NCBI RefSeq assembly: GCF_017829975.1 | Contig: NZ_JAEEGA010000010.1 | Span: 73,401-137,400, forward strand | DNA: 64,000 bases | Reading direction: 5' to 3' | Source of the DNA: Vagococcus allomyrinae | GTDB taxonomy: Bacteria > Bacillota > Bacilli > Lactobacillales > Vagococcaceae | In this document: one piece after another, positions 54,575 through 62,913 of the stretch | How positions within the stretch are numbered: position 1 is the first letter of the stretch | How the letters are laid out: each line of letters starts with the position of its first letter | The notes under the pieces: generated by a model | Databases searched by the model: none | What the model saw: the letters and a program-made list of their open reading frames with translations, nothing else | What the model was told of the DNA's origin: nothing | Translations under genes and position numbers: made by a program

Positions 54575-55631
54575 TACCCGTAGATGGAAAATAATTTGTA
54601 TCAGTTTTTTAGTGATGTTTTTGTGGATGAGTTCTGCCGGAGCAGTCCATGCTGAAGATGATACCTTAGGTTATACCGTTGATATTATCAAACCAGAGAC
54701 ACAAATCGACACAACAAAAGATTATTTCAATATCCAAACACGTCCTGGAGAGGTTCAGACGATCCAAGCAGTTGTAAAGAGTTTGAGGAAAGAGCCTGTT
54801 ACGGTCAAAATTTTTGCCGAGAACGCCATGACAAGTGAAGCAGGGCAAATTAACTACAGTGATAATAAAGCGATTTTAGATAAAAGCTTAACCTTACCTA
54901 TTTCAGATATGGTGTCTATTAAAACACCAGAAGTAACGGTTGCTAATTTGGAAGAAAAAATTATTGAGATTCAAGTCACACCGCCACAAGAGTCATACGA
55001 AGGAGTGAAACTGGGAGATATCGCCTTCCAACTACAAGATGATAGTTCCGATAAGGAGTCGGGAGTAGGGTCATTATTTGCTTATCGGATTGGCTTGCTT
55101 ACCATGGAAGAGGATATGGACTACAGAGATTCCAAAACATTGAAACTAGCTAAAGTAACGCCTGATATTCATCGAGGAAAAAAAACGGTCTTGTTACGTT
55201 TTCAAAATCCAGAACCTAAAATTTTATCAAATTTTGAATTAGCCTATACCTTAACAAAAAAAGGAAGTAAAGAACCGCTAAAAAAAGAAGTTAGTAAAAA
55301 TCATAATATGGCACCAAATAGTAACTATAATTTTGCCATTGATTTAGGGATGGATCAAGTCTCAGCTGGTGAGTATCAATTGAAAGCTGAAGTAACTAAC
55401 TCATACGGGTCATGGGATTTTGATGAAACTTTTAAGGTTAGTGACAGTCAAGCCCAAAAAATGAATGAAGAAACGGCGTTTAAATTAGCCACACCAAGTT
55501 GGATTAAATACACAGCCATCGCTATGACAGCTCTATCTGTGATACTGACGGTGATTGTGGCCGTGAGACAAAGCAAGTGGAAAAAGATGATCAAAGCGTT
55601 GAAGAAAAAAAGGAAAAGAGGGCGAAAATGA
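54549..55631 (+). CDS. WxL-interacting protein (DUF916 + DUF3324), copy 1
   Basis: I choose ATG 54549 (GAGGGAAAG upstream); it overlaps the previous gene by 26 bases. The 360-residue precursor has a signal peptide (IICISFLVMFLWMSSAGAVHA), a DUF916 domain (about 40-165, IKPETQIDTTKDYFNIQTRPG) and a DUF3324 domain (about 175-300). A C-terminal transmembrane helix and a very basic cytosolic end (KKKRKRGRK) follow. These proteins bind peptidoglycan and WxL partners at the surface. Confidence 0.9.
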   Translation: MRRKQMMSNTRRWKIICISFLVMFLWMSSAGAVHAEDDTLGYTVDIIKPETQIDTTKDYFNIQTRPGEVQTIQAVVKSLRKEPVTVKIFAENAMTSEAGQINYSDNKAILDKSLTLPISDMVSIKTPEVTVANLEEKIIEIQVTPPQESYEGVKLGDIAFQLQDDSSDKESGVGSLFAYRIGLLTMEEDMDYRDSKTLKLAKVTPDIHRGKKTVLLRFQNPEPKILSNFELAYTLTKKGSKEPLKKEVSKNHNMAPNSNYNFAIDLGMDQVSAGEYQLKAEVTNSYGSWDFDETFKVSDSQAQKMNEETAFKLATPSWIKYTAIAMTALSVILTVIVAVRQSKWKKMIKALKKKRKRGRK

Positions 55632-55972
55632 AAACATGTATCAAGTGGTTGTCAGGTATGATCTTATTACTATCGGTTTATCTGATGGTGCCAATATCAG
55701 CCATGGCTGACAATACAAGTGTGGATAAACCGACAGATGTTGGGGTGGGGTTTGAAAAAGACCAGACAACCCTGTCGTCAGGAGAGTCGGTGCCAGATGT
55801 ACCCAAACAGCCTGATGAGGTTATAATACCAAAGTATAATTCTAAGAGCTTACCACAGTTAGGCAAGTTTGTGGAACCGATGGCGATTGTGCTACTGGGT
55901 TTATTGATTTGGATTGCCGTTTTGAGCATTATTGCATTGAACCGCTATTTGCGAAAAGAAGGGGAGGTTTAA
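55628..55972 (+). CDS. Small wall-anchored protein of the WxL locus (LPxTG-like, atypical)
   Basis: ATGA-type overlap with the previous gene. The 114-residue precursor has a signal peptide (ILLLSVYLMVPISAMA) and a short Asp/Gly region (DVGVGFEKDQTTL, also found in the mature start of the WxL protein). The sorting-like end is LPQLGKF, then a hydrophobic helix and RYLRKEGEV. Position four is Leu, not Thr, so sortase use is uncertain; it might stay as a membrane protein. WxL operons usually carry one such small LPxTG protein. Confidence 0.7.
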   Translation: MKTCIKWLSGMILLLSVYLMVPISAMADNTSVDKPTDVGVGFEKDQTTLSSGESVPDVPKQPDEVIIPKYNSKSLPQLGKFVEPMAIVLLGLLIWIAVLSIIALNRYLRKEGEV

Positions 55973-56194
55973 ATGGGGTATTTTTGGATTTACTATTTAG
56001 CAGTTCTGTGTTTGTTTTCGCTTAGTGTTTTCTTGATCACACTTTCACCAAGTGTGACAGCAGTTAAACGATTGAAATTAGCCAAATCCTCTTTGTTAAT
56101 CAATTGGCTCTTTGTTCTTTTTTCAATCGTTAGCCTATCATTATTAGTTTATTTGTTCTATATCTTAAAGGTTCAGTTGGAAATTATGACCTAA
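55973..56194 (+). CDS. Small two-helix membrane protein of the WxL locus
   Basis: Starts one base after the previous stop, after GGGGAGG. The 73-residue protein has two hydrophobic helices (about 5-25 and 43-68) with a basic loop (VKRLKLAKSS). No family recognised; probably part of the surface complex. Confidence 0.65.
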   Translation: MGYFWIYYLAVLCLFSLSVFLITLSPSVTAVKRLKLAKSSLLINWLFVLFSIVSLSLLVYLFYILKVQLEIMT

Positions 56195-56286
56195 GAATAA
56201 GTTTGACTGATTTTAAACAATTTACGACAATAACTTCCTCTAATCTATTAAATTATATAGTGTCACATAAGAGAGGAAGAAAAAAA

Positions 56287-57021
56287 TTGAAAAACAAATT
56301 ATTTTTAACATTAGCAACAATCGCAACAGTAGGTGCTGTATCAGCAACGACTGCTTTGGCAGCAGAAAACTCAGCATCGAAAACTTCAACGGATGTTGGT
56401 ATCGGCTTTAAGTCTGATAAAGATAACGAGCCTACTGAAGGTCCATTTAAAGACAACTTGGCGTTAGTATTCCGTCCAACTGAATTCCAATTTGGGCAAT
56501 CTAATAAGGCTGGGACAGCGTCTACTTTTAACAATACTCGTACTGGCAGACAGTATATCGTTGTTAACGATGATCGTAAAGGTGCTGATAAAGGTCAAGC
56601 ATGGGTTGTTAAAGCAGAACTATCTGAATTAACATCTGGCGCTGAAACGTTAGCGAACGCAACATTAACATTTGGAAATGGCGCGCCTAAATTGTTTGAC
56701 TACGTATTAGGTACAACACCACATCCTTCTAAAGATGACTATATCCCAGCTGACGTTAATGATCAAGATAATGGCGATCAAGCAACTAGCTTAAAACCAA
56801 TCGCTGCTGGTGACACTACTTATACTGCTGTATCAGGTTCTTTAACAGCTGGTGGAAAAACACAAGTAGCGATTTTATCTAAAGATGCAACGGATGCTAC
56901 TAAAGTAGGCGGTATTGCTTACCAAATGGAAAATGTTAAATTGGAAGTTGTTGATACAAGCAATCTAGGTGGTAAAAGCTTTGAGGGTACAATGACTTGG
57001 ACATTGGAAAAAAATCCTTAA
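56287..57021 (+). CDS. WxL domain surface protein
   Basis: TTG start chosen because AGAGGA lies nine bases upstream and the signal peptide starts there (MKNKLFLTLATIATVGAVSA, cleaved after ALA). The 244-residue precursor is almost all WxL domain. It starts STDVGIGFKSD, has AWVVKAELSEL as first Trp motif and ends GTMTWTLEKNP with the second. Such domains attach non-covalently to the cell wall. Confidence 0.9.
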   Translation: MKNKLFLTLATIATVGAVSATTALAAENSASKTSTDVGIGFKSDKDNEPTEGPFKDNLALVFRPTEFQFGQSNKAGTASTFNNTRTGRQYIVVNDDRKGADKGQAWVVKAELSELTSGAETLANATLTFGNGAPKLFDYVLGTTPHPSKDDYIPADVNDQDNGDQATSLKPIAAGDTTYTAVSGSLTAGGKTQVAILSKDATDATKVGGIAYQMENVKLEVVDTSNLGGKSFEGTMTWTLEKNP

Positions 57022-57145
57022 AAAGTAACAATCTCCCAAGGGATTATTAGTTAGCAATTAAGCAGATTAGAGGATAGTTAGAGGGAGTTATTGTCGTAAA
57101 TTGTTTAAAATTATGTGTAAAGATGAAATGAAGGAGAAAATTAAC

Positions 57146-59977
57146 ATGAAGAAACATACAAAATGGAGAAAAACACAATCTGTCATGACATCACTTGTCT
57201 GTTGTAGTTTCTTTTCAATCATTCTTTTTTCAGAAAGAATGGAGGTTCGAGCAGAAGAGGCTACGACCGAATCAACAGAGCAGGTCGTAGAGAAAAACGA
57301 TGACGGATTGGAAATAAAAAAGGGGCCTTCAACGAGAGCGTGGGTCAGTAAGAAATCTGCCAAATACGGGTCACTCTATTATGGCTTTGATACAACTGGA
57401 AATCCTAATGTTAAGTTATATGACTCGGTTACAGGTAAATATATTGATCATATTCATCAGGGTATTGATTCGACTCCGAATTTTAATATACAACGTGCTA
57501 CACAGTGGACGTTTGATGAGTCAGTTGCTTGGAAAACGGGCAGGCTCCAAGTTGATACGACGACTATCACTGAAACACTGACAGACTCTGGTCAAAAGCG
57601 TTTTACTGGAATTGGCGTACCTACCTACACTGATACTTCGAATAAAGGTTTTAGTGTCGAAGTAAGTGTGGAACCATATTTAGATGGTATTTTACATACT
57701 TATGTCCTTAGGTATGATGGGACTCAACCTAGGGAAATTAGGCCAGTGAAATTTGTAGATACTAATTTACAATCGGATGGCGTACCAGTTAAGTCATTGG
57801 GCCCTGAAAAAGGAATGTATATAGTGAATGGCAAGTATCGCTTAGAGTATCGGACAAATATTGAAAAAGGTCCAACGGCTTATAATGCCAAGCACTATAC
57901 ATCTAATAGTTATCAAATGTTTGGTGCCTTTGTCAATAAAGAAGGTGGGCAAAAAAACTTACCATTAGGTACCACGATGTTACAGGCACCATGGGATACG
58001 GCCATGGGGTTTTCTTGGGAGAAAGTAACGCTACAGAAAGGTGAATCAATGGAGTATCGCTATGTAGTATCTGTCAAAAACTCTGAGGATATGACCATGA
58101 ACCTAACACAAACTAATCTAAATTCAACAGATTCTAAAAATTATCCGGGAGATAACATTCAAACTGACGTAACAATTAAAGCGCCAGTGGACTCGGATCT
58201 TACAAATAGTCGAGTCACAATAACGATTCCTGATGGGCTAGAAAATTTATCTAATTTAGTTGTTCAAGGGAAAGATGTGGCAATCGATGATAACTATGAC
58301 CCAACTACGCGAATATTAACATTGACGTATCCCGCATTAGCTCAAAACACTGAAATGAAAGCCTCCTTTAAAAGTGTCATTGATGATAGCGCTGGCCGCT
58401 CAACTATCACGACATCAGGGATGGTGACAGCAAATGATAAAGAAGACTTTGAAAAGGTGGCGGCTTATTCTAATGATTTGGTGGTCGGTTATAAAGCGAA
58501 AACCTCATTGACATCTCAAGTAGCAGAACCAATTTTTAATTATGGAGAAACGGATAAGGTTAATTATACGCTAACATATGATGATCCTAAGCCTGCTGAA
58601 AATCCAGCCATTGATTCTGTCTTAACAGTTAAGGCATTTCCTAAAGGGATTATTCCCGTTGCTAATACGGTTAAGGTTGATAATGTTGCCACGACGTATG
58701 ATTTTGATGAACAGACGGGGACAATGACAATTAAAATACCTAAAATAGCTAAACAAATGACAGATATCTCCTTTGATATTGAAGGGACGAAGGAGTCAAC
58801 AAAAGGTGAATTTTCTTTAACTGGACAGTTTAGTTCAACGAATGCGGCCACTTCAATCTCTGATCCACTTGAGATTACCTATAATAGAAGTCGATTAACA
58901 GTGTCTTATATAGATGTTGACACAAATAAGAATGTCGAAGGCACGCAGATGGTAGAACGAGATGTGAAACTGAATGATCGATACAATGAAAAACCTATTG
59001 AGATTAAAGGGTATGGTTATCAAAAGGCTAATGTGCCAACGGAAGGCGTCATACAAGCCGATACGGACGTCAACATTATTTTCTATTATAAAAAACTAAC
59101 CTTTAAACTTGAACAAAGTGTTAAACGTAGCGAAGGAACTGATTCAACTCAAGCTTATTTAGGGGAAAAGCTGACGTATCAATTGAAAGTCAACAGTGAA
59201 ATGACACCTTCTACCCCTAAAATATATTATGATAATTTCACAATTGTGACAGACGAAATGGATAAGAGTTTAGAAAAAGTTGAGAATTATCAACTTGTTA
59301 ATAGTGCCAATCAAAAAGTTGGGACAGTCACATGGGATAATGTGACAAATCAACTGACTGGTAAAGTCACACCTAATACAGTTGAGGTTACAGAGCATCT
59401 TTATCTTCAATACGATGCTTACGTTAAACAAGATGTGCCATTCGGAACAGATGTTGTAGCCAGTGGTGTGGTTCAAGGAACCTTGTCTGATGGTAGTAAC
59501 GTTGCCGTCATTAATTCGAATAAAACTAATCTTACGGTAACAAAAGGGGAGTTGGTATTTACTTCAATACCGAAGTCAATTAGTTTTGGGAAAGACCTAA
59601 AACGGGCATCATACTATCAGGATTACTTCCTTGAAGGAATGGAAGGTAGCTTAAGTGTGAAAGATTCACGTGGAAATGGTAATAGCTGGGCTGTTACGGC
59701 GAAAATGGAAAAACCTCTGACGTTGCTAACAGATGAGACTGCCCAACTAGATCTCTATTACCAAGAAGCCAATACTAAGCAGTTGTTAAGTGACACGAAG
59801 TCGGCGAAAATATATGGTCAAGTCACGACGTCTACGCAAGTTATTTCACTATCGGATCGCTGGGAAAAAGGCAAAACGGGCTTAATTGTCAGCGTTCCAA
59901 CAAACAAGGCGAAAGGCGGTTATTACCATGGTCGAGTCTTATGGACCTTGGAAGATGTCCCTGGTAACGGTAATTAG
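57146..59977 (+). CDS. Large WxL domain adhesin-like protein with MucBP-type domain
   Basis: ATG 57146 with GAAGGAG upstream. The 943-residue precursor has a long signal peptide (SVMTSLVCCSFFSIILF). An N-terminal beta domain (about 50-330) resembles others in WxL adhesins. Repeated isopeptide/DUF11-like beta modules follow (NYPGDNIQTDVTIKAP; FNYGETDKVNYTLTYD). Then comes a MucBP-like domain (LTVSYIDVDTNKNVEGTQMV, up to VNIIFYYKK). The C-terminus is a WxL domain (SWAVTAKM and VLWTLEDVP). It probably binds host or plant polymers. Confidence 0.85.
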   Translation: MKKHTKWRKTQSVMTSLVCCSFFSIILFSERMEVRAEEATTESTEQVVEKNDDGLEIKKGPSTRAWVSKKSAKYGSLYYGFDTTGNPNVKLYDSVTGKYIDHIHQGIDSTPNFNIQRATQWTFDESVAWKTGRLQVDTTTITETLTDSGQKRFTGIGVPTYTDTSNKGFSVEVSVEPYLDGILHTYVLRYDGTQPREIRPVKFVDTNLQSDGVPVKSLGPEKGMYIVNGKYRLEYRTNIEKGPTAYNAKHYTSNSYQMFGAFVNKEGGQKNLPLGTTMLQAPWDTAMGFSWEKVTLQKGESMEYRYVVSVKNSEDMTMNLTQTNLNSTDSKNYPGDNIQTDVTIKAPVDSDLTNSRVTITIPDGLENLSNLVVQGKDVAIDDNYDPTTRILTLTYPALAQNTEMKASFKSVIDDSAGRSTITTSGMVTANDKEDFEKVAAYSNDLVVGYKAKTSLTSQVAEPIFNYGETDKVNYTLTYDDPKPAENPAIDSVLTVKAFPKGIIPVANTVKVDNVATTYDFDEQTGTMTIKIPKIAKQMTDISFDIEGTKESTKGEFSLTGQFSSTNAATSISDPLEITYNRSRLTVSYIDVDTNKNVEGTQMVERDVKLNDRYNEKPIEIKGYGYQKANVPTEGVIQADTDVNIIFYYKKLTFKLEQSVKRSEGTDSTQAYLGEKLTYQLKVNSEMTPSTPKIYYDNFTIVTDEMDKSLEKVENYQLVNSANQKVGTVTWDNVTNQLTGKVTPNTVEVTEHLYLQYDAYVKQDVPFGTDVVASGVVQGTLSDGSNVAVINSNKTNLTVTKGELVFTSIPKSISFGKDLKRASYYQDYFLEGMEGSLSVKDSRGNGNSWAVTAKMEKPLTLLTDETAQLDLYYQEANTKQLLSDTKSAKIYGQVTTSTQVISLSDRWEKGKTGLIVSVPTNKAKGGYYHGRVLWTLEDVPGNGN

Positions 59978-60003
59978 AGCGTATTGACGAGATTACTAAT
60001 GTG

Positions 60004-60039
60004 AAATATAGGAGGGTCCTTACGGTCCTCCTATATTTT
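60004..60039 (+). terminator. Terminator/attenuator inside the WxL locus
   Basis: AAATATAGGAGG pairs with CCTCCTATATTT around TCCTTACGG-like loop bases, followed by TG. It separates the large WxL gene from the last gene, which then needs read-through or its own start. Confidence 0.7.
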
Positions 60040-60060
60040 GTCTTGAAAGAAGGAAACTAC

Positions 60061-61122
60061 ATGCTAAAAAGAGTGATAGTAACACTATCATTTATTGTGT
60101 CATTTTTTTTAATGGGATTAAAAGTAAATGCTGCCAATTTAGATTTTTCAGTGACACCTGAAACGCCTGAGACTCAGGTTGATAAAAGTAAAACCTATTT
60201 TGATATTAAAGTCACCCCGAAAGTAAACCAAGAACTTATCATTGAAGTTGAAAATTTGACTAAAAAGCCTCTTGTCTTAGAACCTTCGATTAGCCGTGCC
60301 TCAACTAATATTGACGGAATAGTAGAGTATGCTAAATTAGCTAGTTATGACTACTCAGCTGATCAAACCTTAAGCAATGACATTGAAAAAATGGTGACGC
60401 TGAACGAAAAAGAAATTAAATTAAAAGGGCTTGAGAAGAAAAAGATCAAACTGCTGATTACTGGGCCTGATCAAGGGTTTGATGGCGTTCTTGCAGGAAG
60501 TATTCGGATTAAAAAGAAGAGTGAAAGTGACCAAGGGATAATGCCCAAAAATGAAGGATTAAAAAATGATTATGCGTATTTAATCGCCCTTGTTCTGCAT
60601 GGATCAGATGCCGAACTGACCTCAAAACTGTCGTTAAAAGGTGTGAGACCAGAGATAATTGATAAGCAAAAGATGTTAATTGCAACTCTTGTAAATGAAC
60701 AACCAATGTTTATCAATAAAGTCGCTGTTGGGGTGGAAGTGTTTAGTAAAGAAACGGGGCAACTTATGTATAAATCCGAGATAGAAAATGGCCAAATGGC
60801 GCCAAATTCTTACTTCGATTATCCGATTTATATTGATGATAATTTATTTGAAGCAGGTAGTTATCAAGTGGAAATGTTAGTTGCTAGTGACCAAGGTAAG
60901 TGGGAATTTAAAAAAGACTTCACATTGACCAAAGAGAAGGCGGCCTTTTACAATGAAAGGTACAAAGAGTTAACAAAGGAAGCGAGTAAATTTAATGTCA
61001 TTATCGTTGTTGTTGTGACAATAATTGGCGCTATGTTGATTTATTTTATGATCAGTTTATTGAGAAGTCAAAAGAAATTAACAAAAAGTGGGGAGGGGAA
61101 ACGAAAAAAAAGAAGGAGATAA
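60061..61122 (+). CDS. WxL-interacting protein (DUF916 + DUF3324), copy 2
   Basis: ATG 60061 after GAAGGAAA; a GTG at 60001 would lie in the hairpin. The 353-residue precursor has a signal peptide (VIVTLSFIVSFFLMGLKVNA). DUF916 (TPETPETQVDKSKTYFDI), DUF3324 and a C-terminal helix with a basic tail (KSGEGKRKKRRR) follow. Same layout as copy 1, with about 26 kDa of shared fold. Two copies suggest one partner for each WxL protein. Confidence 0.9.
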   Translation: MLKRVIVTLSFIVSFFLMGLKVNAANLDFSVTPETPETQVDKSKTYFDIKVTPKVNQELIIEVENLTKKPLVLEPSISRASTNIDGIVEYAKLASYDYSADQTLSNDIEKMVTLNEKEIKLKGLEKKKIKLLITGPDQGFDGVLAGSIRIKKKSESDQGIMPKNEGLKNDYAYLIALVLHGSDAELTSKLSLKGVRPEIIDKQKMLIATLVNEQPMFINKVAVGVEVFSKETGQLMYKSEIENGQMAPNSYFDYPIYIDDNLFEAGSYQVEMLVASDQGKWEFKKDFTLTKEKAAFYNERYKELTKEASKFNVIIVVVVTIIGAMLIYFMISLLRSQKKLTKSGEGKRKKRRR

Positions 61123-61442
61123 GTGTTATTTTATAAAAAAACAGTTGACGCCGCTTACTAATCCCTATACAATGGCGTTGAAATCATAATGACGACAATT
61201 AACTAAACTTTATGGCACTCCGCTTTGTGATTGGTCGTCACAAAAACGGAGTCTCGATGAAACAGCTACAACTGTCAAATCAAGTTGCCAATAGCTAGCA
61301 GTAAACTACTAGCTTTGTTTATTGTACCTAATTTAAGCGCTTTTTTCTAGGACTTTTTCATTTTTTAGGAAAAGTCTCAGGCTTATTTGGGTATCAGTAA
61401 AAGAAGTGAAACTGCTAGAGAGGATAACTCTAACCACTATTG

Positions 61443-61480
61443 AAAAACGGCATTGGACAGTGAGTCTGATGCCGTTTTTT
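61443..61480 (+). terminator. Terminator upstream of the lantibiotic gene
   Basis: AAAAACGGCAT pairs perfectly with ATGCCGTTTTT; isolates the lantibiotic gene from the WxL locus. Confidence 0.8.
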
Positions 61481-61782
61481 GGTTGGTTAGAGCGTCGTCG
61501 TTGGGTTTCCAGATAGTGGGATTGATAGGTAATGGCGGCATTCGTTACTATTTGTGAGGGTAGGCAATGGCCTTTCGGTTCCCACTATTTGTTTCCTACT
61601 TATTCCTAAAGTATGGGGGAGTAAGGAATTTTGATTTCTGGAAATGATAGGGTGGATGAATCTAGTTCTTAGATGACTCAGCTGTTGTTTATTATAGATT
61701 CAGTTCCCCTTCTGGTTGCTTTTTGAACAAAAATGGTTGCTCGCTGAAAAGATGTGTTAAATCAAATAACTGATCTGTTAGT

Positions 61783-61811
61783 TTGACAAAAAACAGCAAT
61801 TAAGCAGTAAT
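61783..61811 (+). promoter_or_regulatory. Candidate lantibiotic promoter
   Basis: TTGACA, 17 bases, AGTAAT (four of six -10 matches). It lies 135 bases upstream of the start, leaving a long leader. Confidence 0.4.
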
Positions 61812-61946
61812 TTGAAGGGTTTAATCAATTTTACGATTTTGCATTTTAACGATAAAGTAAAACTATAGATTGCAAGTCTATTTGGCCCATTAAGAATTTA
61901 TTACCATGGAGTAAATTCTATCTAACGATGAAAGGAGGAATCACCA

Positions 61947-62096
61947 ATGGAAGAAATGAAACACATGAACCTTCTTGAAGAAGTGACAGAAGAAGAGTTG
62001 GACGCTATCTTAGGTGCGGGGAATGGTGTCATTAAAACCATTTCTCATGAGTGCCATATGAACAGTTGGCAGTGGATATTCACGTGTTGTTCATAG
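61947..62096 (+). CDS. Lacticin 481-group lantibiotic precursor
   Basis: AAAGGAGG site, then a 49-residue precursor. The leader ends EEVTEEELDAILGA, with the ELD and Gly-Ala cleavage motif typical of type II lantibiotics. The 25-residue core begins GNGVIKTISHECH and ends NSWQWIFTCCS. It is close to lacticin 481 (VIHTISHECNMNSWQ...). By that pattern the rings would be Thr7-Cys12, Ser9-Cys23 and Ser16-Cys24, with Thr22 dehydrated (core numbering). The product would bind lipid II of Gram-positive rivals. No synthetase (LanM), transporter (LanT) or immunity gene is in view. Confidence 0.95.
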   Translation: MEEMKHMNLLEEVTEEELDAILGAGNGVIKTISHECHMNSWQWIFTCCS

Positions 62097-62109
62097 GATG
62101 AATCAGGCG

Positions 62110-62153
62110 AACAGGGCAACAGTTTTCTTTAACCTCAGCTGTTGCCCTGTTTT
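62110..62153. terminator. Terminator after the lantibiotic gene
   Basis: AACAGGGCAACAG pairs perfectly with CTGTTGCCCTGTT, followed by TTTA. It is shared by the convergent response regulator gene, whose stop codon lies at its edge. Confidence 0.9.
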
Positions 62154-62895
62154 ATAGTATCCAGTTAAAATCTTTTAATTTTTCTTTAAGAGAACGATAC
62201 TTTTCTTTAGAAATTTTGATTTTGGTCAGGTTGTCTTTTAAGACAATTTCATAGTATTTTTCATATTTATTATAATCAAGTCGCTTAATTTCTCTTAATG
62301 GGATTAATAGGGTCCTACTTACTAAAGTGAAGCCATGGCTGTGAAGTTTTTTTTCTAACTCTTTTAAAGAGTTTCCACTGACTATGCTGTTGCCATTATC
62401 TAAGTGAATTTCAATTTTTCGTACTTTTTTTTCAATAGAGGTAATGGAATTAATTTGAACAAGTTCAATAGAGGTGCCAACTTTGATTCCCATCCGCACA
62501 TCATCATTGATAAAAGGATGTTCTTCTTCTATTTTATCCTTTAGACGAACGAGGGTTTTGTCTAATCGAGTTGGATTGATGGGTTTAGTAATGAAGTCAA
62601 AAGGTGCTACTCTATATCCTTCTAATGCATATTCAGGTTGAGAAGTGATGAATATGATATTTACGTGTTTATCATAGCTTTTGATTGTTTCAGCCACTTC
62701 TATTCCATTTTCATTCTTCAATTTGATATCCAAAAAAATTAAGTTAATCTCATTAGATTCGAGTGTTGCTTTTGATTCGAGAAAATTATTGAAAGTTCCA
62801 ACGAGTGAGATAAAGGGGAAAAATGAAAGTTGTTGTACAAGTATTTCAATAAATTCTTTGTCATCATCAATAATTATGGTGCTGATTCTTTTCAT
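62152..62895 (-). CDS. AgrA-like LytTR response regulator
   Basis: The 247-residue protein has a receiver domain: acid pocket IDDDKEFIEIL, phospho-Asp in LIFLDIKLKNENG, Thr in FITSQPEY, Lys in FDFITKPI. A C-terminal LytTR DNA-binding domain follows (IKVGTSIELVQINSITSIEK, SLKELEKKLHSHGFTLVSRT). Such regulators control bacteriocin and competence genes in response to peptides. Encoded 18 bases after its kinase. It converges on the lantibiotic gene, its plausible target. Confidence 0.85.
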   Translation of the reverse strand: MKRISTIIIDDDKEFIEILVQQLSFFPFISLVGTFNNFLESKATLESNEINLIFLDIKLKNENGIEVAETIKSYDKHVNIIFITSQPEYALEGYRVAPFDFITKPINPTRLDKTLVRLKDKIEEEHPFINDDVRMGIKVGTSIELVQINSITSIEKKVRKIEIHLDNGNSIVSGNSLKELEKKLHSHGFTLVSRTLLIPLREIKRLDYNKYEKYYEIVLKDNLTKIKISKEKYRSLKEKLKDFNWIL

Positions 62896-62913
62896 CTTTT
62901 TTCCTCCAATGCC

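Larger units (their letters stand above)
61123..61946. other. Gap upstream of the lantibiotic gene
   Basis: Contains a hairpin ACTCCG/CGGAGT (61215-61251) and a T-rich terminator at 61443-61480. A third inverted repeat, ATAGTGGGA/TCCCACTAT, lies at 61515-61587. No gene is visible. The lantibiotic promoter lies in the last 170 bases. Confidence 0.5.

Noticed and set aside
57088-57363. A 91-residue minus-strand frame at the start of the large WxL gene
   Set aside because: Antisense shadow of the signal peptide region; rich in Ser, Phe and Cys, with no start signal.
60001-60060. GTG start extending the second DUF916 protein upstream
   Set aside because: The extension would be translated from inside a terminator-like hairpin, and the signal peptide begins at the later ATG with its own ribosome binding site.
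61830-61856. TACGAT and AACGAT as direct repeats for the LytTR regulator
   Set aside because: The 16-base spacing does not fit the usual LytTR repeat spacing of about 21-22 bases, and the match to the known motif is poor.
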